A stretch of 15,846 nt of DNA from DASTDY01 sp035478375. Lineage in GTDB: Bacteria > Patescibacteriota > Saccharimonadia > Saccharimonadales > EFPC-124. The position numbers and the translations under genes were made by a program. The DNA lies in assembly GCA_035478375.1 (NCBI GenBank), contig DATIJQ010000013.1, positions 1-15,846 on the forward strand. The letters run 5' to 3'. Below are positions 13,258 through 15,846 of this stretch, in pieces; positions within the stretch are counted from its first letter, which is position 1; each line of letters starts with the position of its first letter. Below the pieces are notes generated by a model. That model was given only the letters and a program-made list of their open reading frames with translations. It searched no databases and was not told where the DNA came from.

Positions 13258-13346
13258 GGCGGAGAGAGAGGGATTCGAACCCTCGGTGACCTTGCAGCCA
13301 CACACACTTTCCAGGCGTGCCAGTTAAACCACTCCTGCATCTCTCC
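13257..13346 (-). tRNA. tRNA-Ser, anticodon GGA
   Basis: The minus strand folds as a type II tRNA of 90 bases with encoded CCA. The acceptor stem GGAGAGA pairs exactly with TCTCTCC, followed by discriminator G and CCA. The anticodon stem CACGC/GTGTG closes the loop CTGGAAA, giving anticodon GGA, which reads serine UCC and UCU. A long variable arm (GTGGC...GGTCAC) is diagnostic for Ser. The T arm is GAGGG-TTCGAAT-CCCTC. It has its own promoter and a hairpin terminator. Confidence 0.96.
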
Positions 13347-13359
13347 GTGCTAAGGGGTA

Positions 13360-13368
13360 ATTGTAGCA
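13360..13368 (-). promoter_or_regulatory. tRNA-Ser extended -10
   Basis: TGC followed by TACAAT (complement of 13360-13365) ends 13 bases upstream of the tRNA 5' end, the usual distance for a short precursor. The -35 (TTTTGT at 17 bases) is weak. The TGC extension matches that of argS. Confidence 0.55.
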
Positions 13369-13400
13369 AATGGAGGCGCTAAACAAAACTGAGCAAGCGC

Positions 13401-14000
13401 TCACTCTTCTTTGTTGGCCAACGTTTTATTGCTAAACACTCGTTTGAGCGCCGTGTAATCAGCCACCACTTCTGCTCGTTCGTCTTCGAAGAAAATTTTA
13501 GGGCCAAAATCGCGTTCAATTTTGCCTGCAAACCACTCTTGCCATTCTTCGTATGTATGCGTTGTTTGCGGTCGATTCATATAACAAATTATCGGAAAGA
13601 AGCTGGTTTGCAAATGCCACATACCATCGGCGGTAGCGAGAACTTTGCCTTCCAAAGTTTTAGGCGCATTGCCAGGCCGCGACCCGTGGGTACGGACTGC
13701 TTCGAGAATTTCTTCTGCTTCGTCATCGCTAAACGTGGCTTTTAGCAGGATTTCTTTGGCTTTTTCTTTTGACCAATCATCAAATTTTTCGTCGCCGCGC
13801 TCGTATTTGCTATCGCCTAAATCGTGCAATAAGGCTGCGCAATATGTCTTTTCGACATCGGCACCATATTTTGTCGCTAGCTTTTTTGCTTTATCGGCGA
13901 CCCACTGGGTATGATTGTGCCACATCCATTTGCCCATGCTGGTTGATGCACCCTTGTAAAGCTTGCTTACTTCCTCGAATACAATTTTGCTTTTATCCAT
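13401..14000 (-). CDS. HD-domain phosphohydrolase
   Basis: This 199-residue cytoplasmic protein carries the HD metal-binding set: His30 in WHNHTQWV, His59-Asp60 in ALLHDLGDSK, His105 in VRTHGSRP and Asp125 in LATADGMWHL. These are the marks of HD-superfamily phosphohydrolases acting on nucleotides or related phosphate esters. Neither a RelA/SpoT synthetase domain nor a cyclic-di-GMP HD-GYP signature is present, so the substrate is open. The C-terminal 70 residues (YEEWQEWFAGKIERDFGPKI) are unassigned. It is a single gene divergent from the second ABC operon. Its start is set by a TTGACG-18-CATTAT promoter ending six bases before the ATG, with no SD, another leaderless case. Confidence 0.88.
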   Translation of the reverse strand: MDKSKIVFEEVSKLYKGASTSMGKWMWHNHTQWVADKAKKLATKYGADVEKTYCAALLHDLGDSKYERGDEKFDDWSKEKAKEILLKATFSDDEAEEILEAVRTHGSRPGNAPKTLEGKVLATADGMWHLQTSFFPIICYMNRPQTTHTYEEWQEWFAGKIERDFGPKIFFEDERAEVVADYTALKRVFSNKTLANKEE

Positions 14001-14006
14001 AATTTA

Positions 14007-14036
14007 ATAATGACAAGGTTCATCAACAGGCGTCAA
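14007..14036 (-). promoter_or_regulatory. HD-gene promoter, leaderless geometry
   Basis: On the minus strand TTGACG (complement of 14031-14036), 18 bases, CATTAT (complement of 14007-14012), then TAAATT and ATG. The -35 is nearly consensus and the -10 matches at four of six positions. The gap from -10 to start codon is six bases. Confidence 0.6.
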
Positions 14037-14094
14037 CTTGCTTTTGCCTACAACTGTTGTGAAAAAAGGCCTATCTGTGGCGCGGCTCTGCTCG

Positions 14095-14100
14095 TATACT
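14095..14100 (+). promoter_or_regulatory. -10 box of the second ABC operon
   Basis: TATACT ends 20 bases before the ATG at 14121, giving a leader of about 13 bases without an SD. TAACAT at 14106-14111 is an alternative that would give a near-leaderless transcript. No convincing -35 belongs to either. Confidence 0.4.
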
Positions 14101-14120
14101 GGTAATAACATTTAGTTAGT

Positions 14121-14990
14121 ATGCAACCATCAATCGAAATCTTCGGCCTTAGCAAAATGTTTGGCGTGGGCGATGCCACCACTGTCGCGCTAGACAATCT
14201 TACCCTCACAATTGAGCGAGGTGAATTTGTGGCGATTATGGGCCCCAGCGGCAGCGGCAAAACCACACTAATGAACATTTTGGGACTTTTAGACACACCA
14301 ACACACGGCGAATATTACTTAGAAAGCAAAGCCGTCGCCGACCTTTCACCCCGCAACCGCGCCAAATTGCGCCGCGACCACATTGGCATGATTTTCCAAA
14401 ACTTTAATCTGTTAAATCGCACCAGCGTGATCGAAAACGTAGCCCTGCCGCTCACCTACAAAGGAACCGGCAAAACCCAACGCCTGACCGCCGCAAGCCG
14501 TTTGCTTAAAGCTTTTGGCCTCAACGAACGCGAATACTACATGCCCTACCAACTGTCGGGCGGCCAATTGCAACGCGTCGCAATTGCGCGCGCGCTGGTC
14601 AGCAAACCGGCAATCATTTTGGCCGATGAACCGACCGGCAACCTCGACACAAAAAGCAGCGAAATCATTATGGAAGAGCTGGCCGACATTCACCGCCAAG
14701 GCAACACCATTATTATGGTCACGCACAACCCAGATGTCGCCATTTACGCCGACCGGATTATACAAATGATCGATGGTCAAATCGCCACCGACAGCAAACA
14801 CCCAAGCAAAGAACTCGACGCCGATGCCAAACGCCCGCTCAACAGTTTCCGCAAAGCGTTAGAGGCCGCTGCCAAAGCCAACGAACAATACGCCGATGCC
14901 ACCGAAGTTATGACCGAAAGCTTAACCCCCAAAAAAGCCCGCAAACGCCGCGCCGCCAAAACCGCAAAAAAACGAAAGGGCAAAAAATAA
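14121..14990 (+). CDS. ABC transporter ATP-binding protein with basic C-terminal tail
   Basis: The first 220 residues are a MacB/LolD-type ATPase: Walker A GPSGSGKTT (41-49), Q-loop MIFQNFNLL, signature LSGGQLQR (145-152), Walker B AIILADEPTGNLD (164-176) and switch His in IMVTHNPD. It powers the permease that follows by ATP hydrolysis at the cytoplasmic membrane face. Unlike the 225-residue ATPase at 10608 it continues about 70 residues past the domain, with an Ala/Lys/Glu helix (NSFRKALEAAAKANEQYADA) and a strongly basic end (KKARKRRAAKTAKKRKGKK). That tail could bind acidic lipid, nucleic acid or a partner; its role is not known. The stop TAA overlaps the permease ATG by one base (TAATG). 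No SD is seen at its own start. Confidence 0.92.
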   Translation: MQPSIEIFGLSKMFGVGDATTVALDNLTLTIERGEFVAIMGPSGSGKTTLMNILGLLDTPTHGEYYLESKAVADLSPRNRAKLRRDHIGMIFQNFNLLNRTSVIENVALPLTYKGTGKTQRLTAASRLLKAFGLNEREYYMPYQLSGGQLQRVAIARALVSKPAIILADEPTGNLDTKSSEIIMEELADIHRQGNTIIMVTHNPDVAIYADRIIQMIDGQIATDSKHPSKELDADAKRPLNSFRKALEAAAKANEQYADATEVMTESLTPKKARKRRAAKTAKKRKGKK

Positions 14991-15846
14991 TGCGCTGGCT
15001 GACTGACCTCAAAATCGCGACCACTAACCTCAAAGCTGCCAAAACTCGCACGGCGCTAACTATTTTAGGTATTGTGATTGGCGTCGCCTCAGTAACAGCA
15101 ATTTTTGCCATTGGTGAAGGCGCCAAAAATCTGGTACGCGGCCAGATTAACCAGCTTGGCAACGATATTGTTACGGTGCGGCCAGGCAAACTGGCCGTTG
15201 ACCAGACCAACGCACTATTGAGTTCGGGCGTTTTGCCGACCTTTAGTGCGTCAACAATTACCGAGCACGACCTCGACACCATTAAAACCGTCCCGCACAT
15301 TGCCCAAGCCGCGCCGTTTATGTTTGTGACCGGCAGCATTACACAAGGCAAAAATCAGGCCAGCGGCAGCATTATTGGCACCACACCAGCTTGCGCATCG
15401 GCGTTGGGTTTTGGCTTGCGCGCCGGCGAATTTGTGAACGAAAATAGCGACCGGCAAACAGTTGTGCTCGGTCACCAACTAGCCATTGATTTGCTCGGCA
15501 CCGACGTGGTTATTGGCCAAACAATTAAATTGCGTGGGCAAGAATTCACCGTCATTGGCATCTTAAAGTCGTTCGATTCTTCGATTGCCGTCAGTAACGC
15601 CGTCGACCTCAACCATGCCGCATTTGTGTCCATGAACGCCGCAAAAAGCTTTAACCAAGGCATTGCCCAAATCCAGCAAATTACTATTAAAGCTGACAAC
15701 GCTAACCAAGTGACATCAATTGCGGGCGCCGTGCACGACGCGCTACTCGGCAACCACGGCGGCGAAGAAGATTTTAGTGTGCTGCGCCCGCAGGATGCCC
15801 TGCAAGTTACCGATCAGTTCTTCCGCGTCGCGACTAATTTTATTAG
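14990..15846 (+). CDS. ABC transporter permease, MacB type (cut by window edge)
   Basis: The frame is open from the ATG at 14990 to the right edge, 285 complete codons. It begins MRWLTDLKIATTNLKAAKTR, followed by TM1 (TALTILGIVIGVASVTAIFA) and the start of a MacB core domain (FAIGEGAKNLVRGQINQLGN, then NDIVTVRPG). The core continues through VVLGHQLAIDLLGTDVVIGQ and RGQEFTVIGILKSF to the edge; the C-terminal FtsX helices must lie beyond. The motif set is closer to textbook MacB than that of the permease at 9337. AAAGGG nine bases upstream is a possible SD, and the ATG overlaps the ATPase stop, so the two form an operon. The cargo is unknown; MacB relatives export peptides, toxins or lipids. 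Confidence 0.92.
   Translation, partial: MRWLTDLKIATTNLKAAKTRTALTILGIVIGVASVTAIFAIGEGAKNLVRGQINQLGNDIVTVRPGKLAVDQTNALLSSGVLPTFSASTITEHDLDTIKTVPHIAQAAPFMFVTGSITQGKNQASGSIIGTTPACASALGFGLRAGEFVNENSDRQTVVLGHQLAIDLLGTDVVIGQTIKLRGQEFTVIGILKSFDSSIAVSNAVDLNHAAFVSMNAAKSFNQGIAQIQQITIKADNANQVTSIAGAVHDALLGNHGGEEDFSVLRPQDALQVTDQFFRVATNFI

Noticed and set aside
14050..14060. Short palindrome ACAACTGTTGT between the HD gene and the second ABC operon.
   Set aside because: Five-base arms are expected often by chance, and it is not placed against either -10 box.

Overview
The window reads as a compact chromosomal segment of a small-genome bacterium, most likely a Patescibacteria/CPR member and possibly Saccharibacteria. 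This is inferred from very short intergenic gaps, a stripped-down DnaG primase without its zinc ligands, small MacB-like ABC transporters and AT-leaning codons in the core genes. TGA is used as a normal stop (msrB, orn and others), so the recoded CPR lineages (Gracilibacteria/Absconditabacteria) are unlikely. No species can be named from the sequence alone.

Layout, left to right: the 5' end of polA (minus) diverges from a small P-loop kinase (plus). An ImmA/IrrE-type zinc peptidase and an overlapping two-helix membrane protein (plus) converge on a dnaG-rpoD operon (minus). A one-helix membrane protein (plus) converges on an msrB-orn-yjbR operon with ATGA overlaps (minus). Next come an unrecognised orphan gene, argS, and an ABC ATPase/permease pair, all minus. 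A second orphan gene and an alpha/beta hydrolase (plus) face a third, His-rich orphan gene (minus). tRNA-Ser(GGA) and an HD-domain phosphohydrolase (minus) follow. The window ends in a second MacB-like ABC ATPase with its permease (plus), cut by the edge.

Two gene-expression styles coexist. Most core genes that begin a transcription unit (polA, the kinase, dnaG, the 4875 gene, msrB, argS, the HD gene) have a -10 hexamer ending only 6 to 10 bases before the start codon and no usable Shine-Dalgarno site. This predicts leaderless or near-leaderless mRNAs and also corrects several starts. Many operon-internal genes (rpoD, the ABC permease) instead have good SD sites. Three unrecognised orphan genes (6802-7515, 11394-11879, 12816-13124) break the pattern: each has its own promoter, a proper leader with SD and a strong hairpin terminator. 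At least the first two also use more G/C-ending codons than their neighbours. They look like self-contained accessory cassettes inserted between core genes.

Other points of note are a 36-bp perfect palindrome that is at once the C-terminal codons of the hydrolase and a likely terminator for the opposing gene, a 19-bp palindrome placed like an operator before the first orphan gene, and a possible 28-codon leaderless ORF overlapping the start of the hydrolase. No CRISPR array, transposase, phage or IS signature was seen. No stretch longer than 300 bases lacks a gene.
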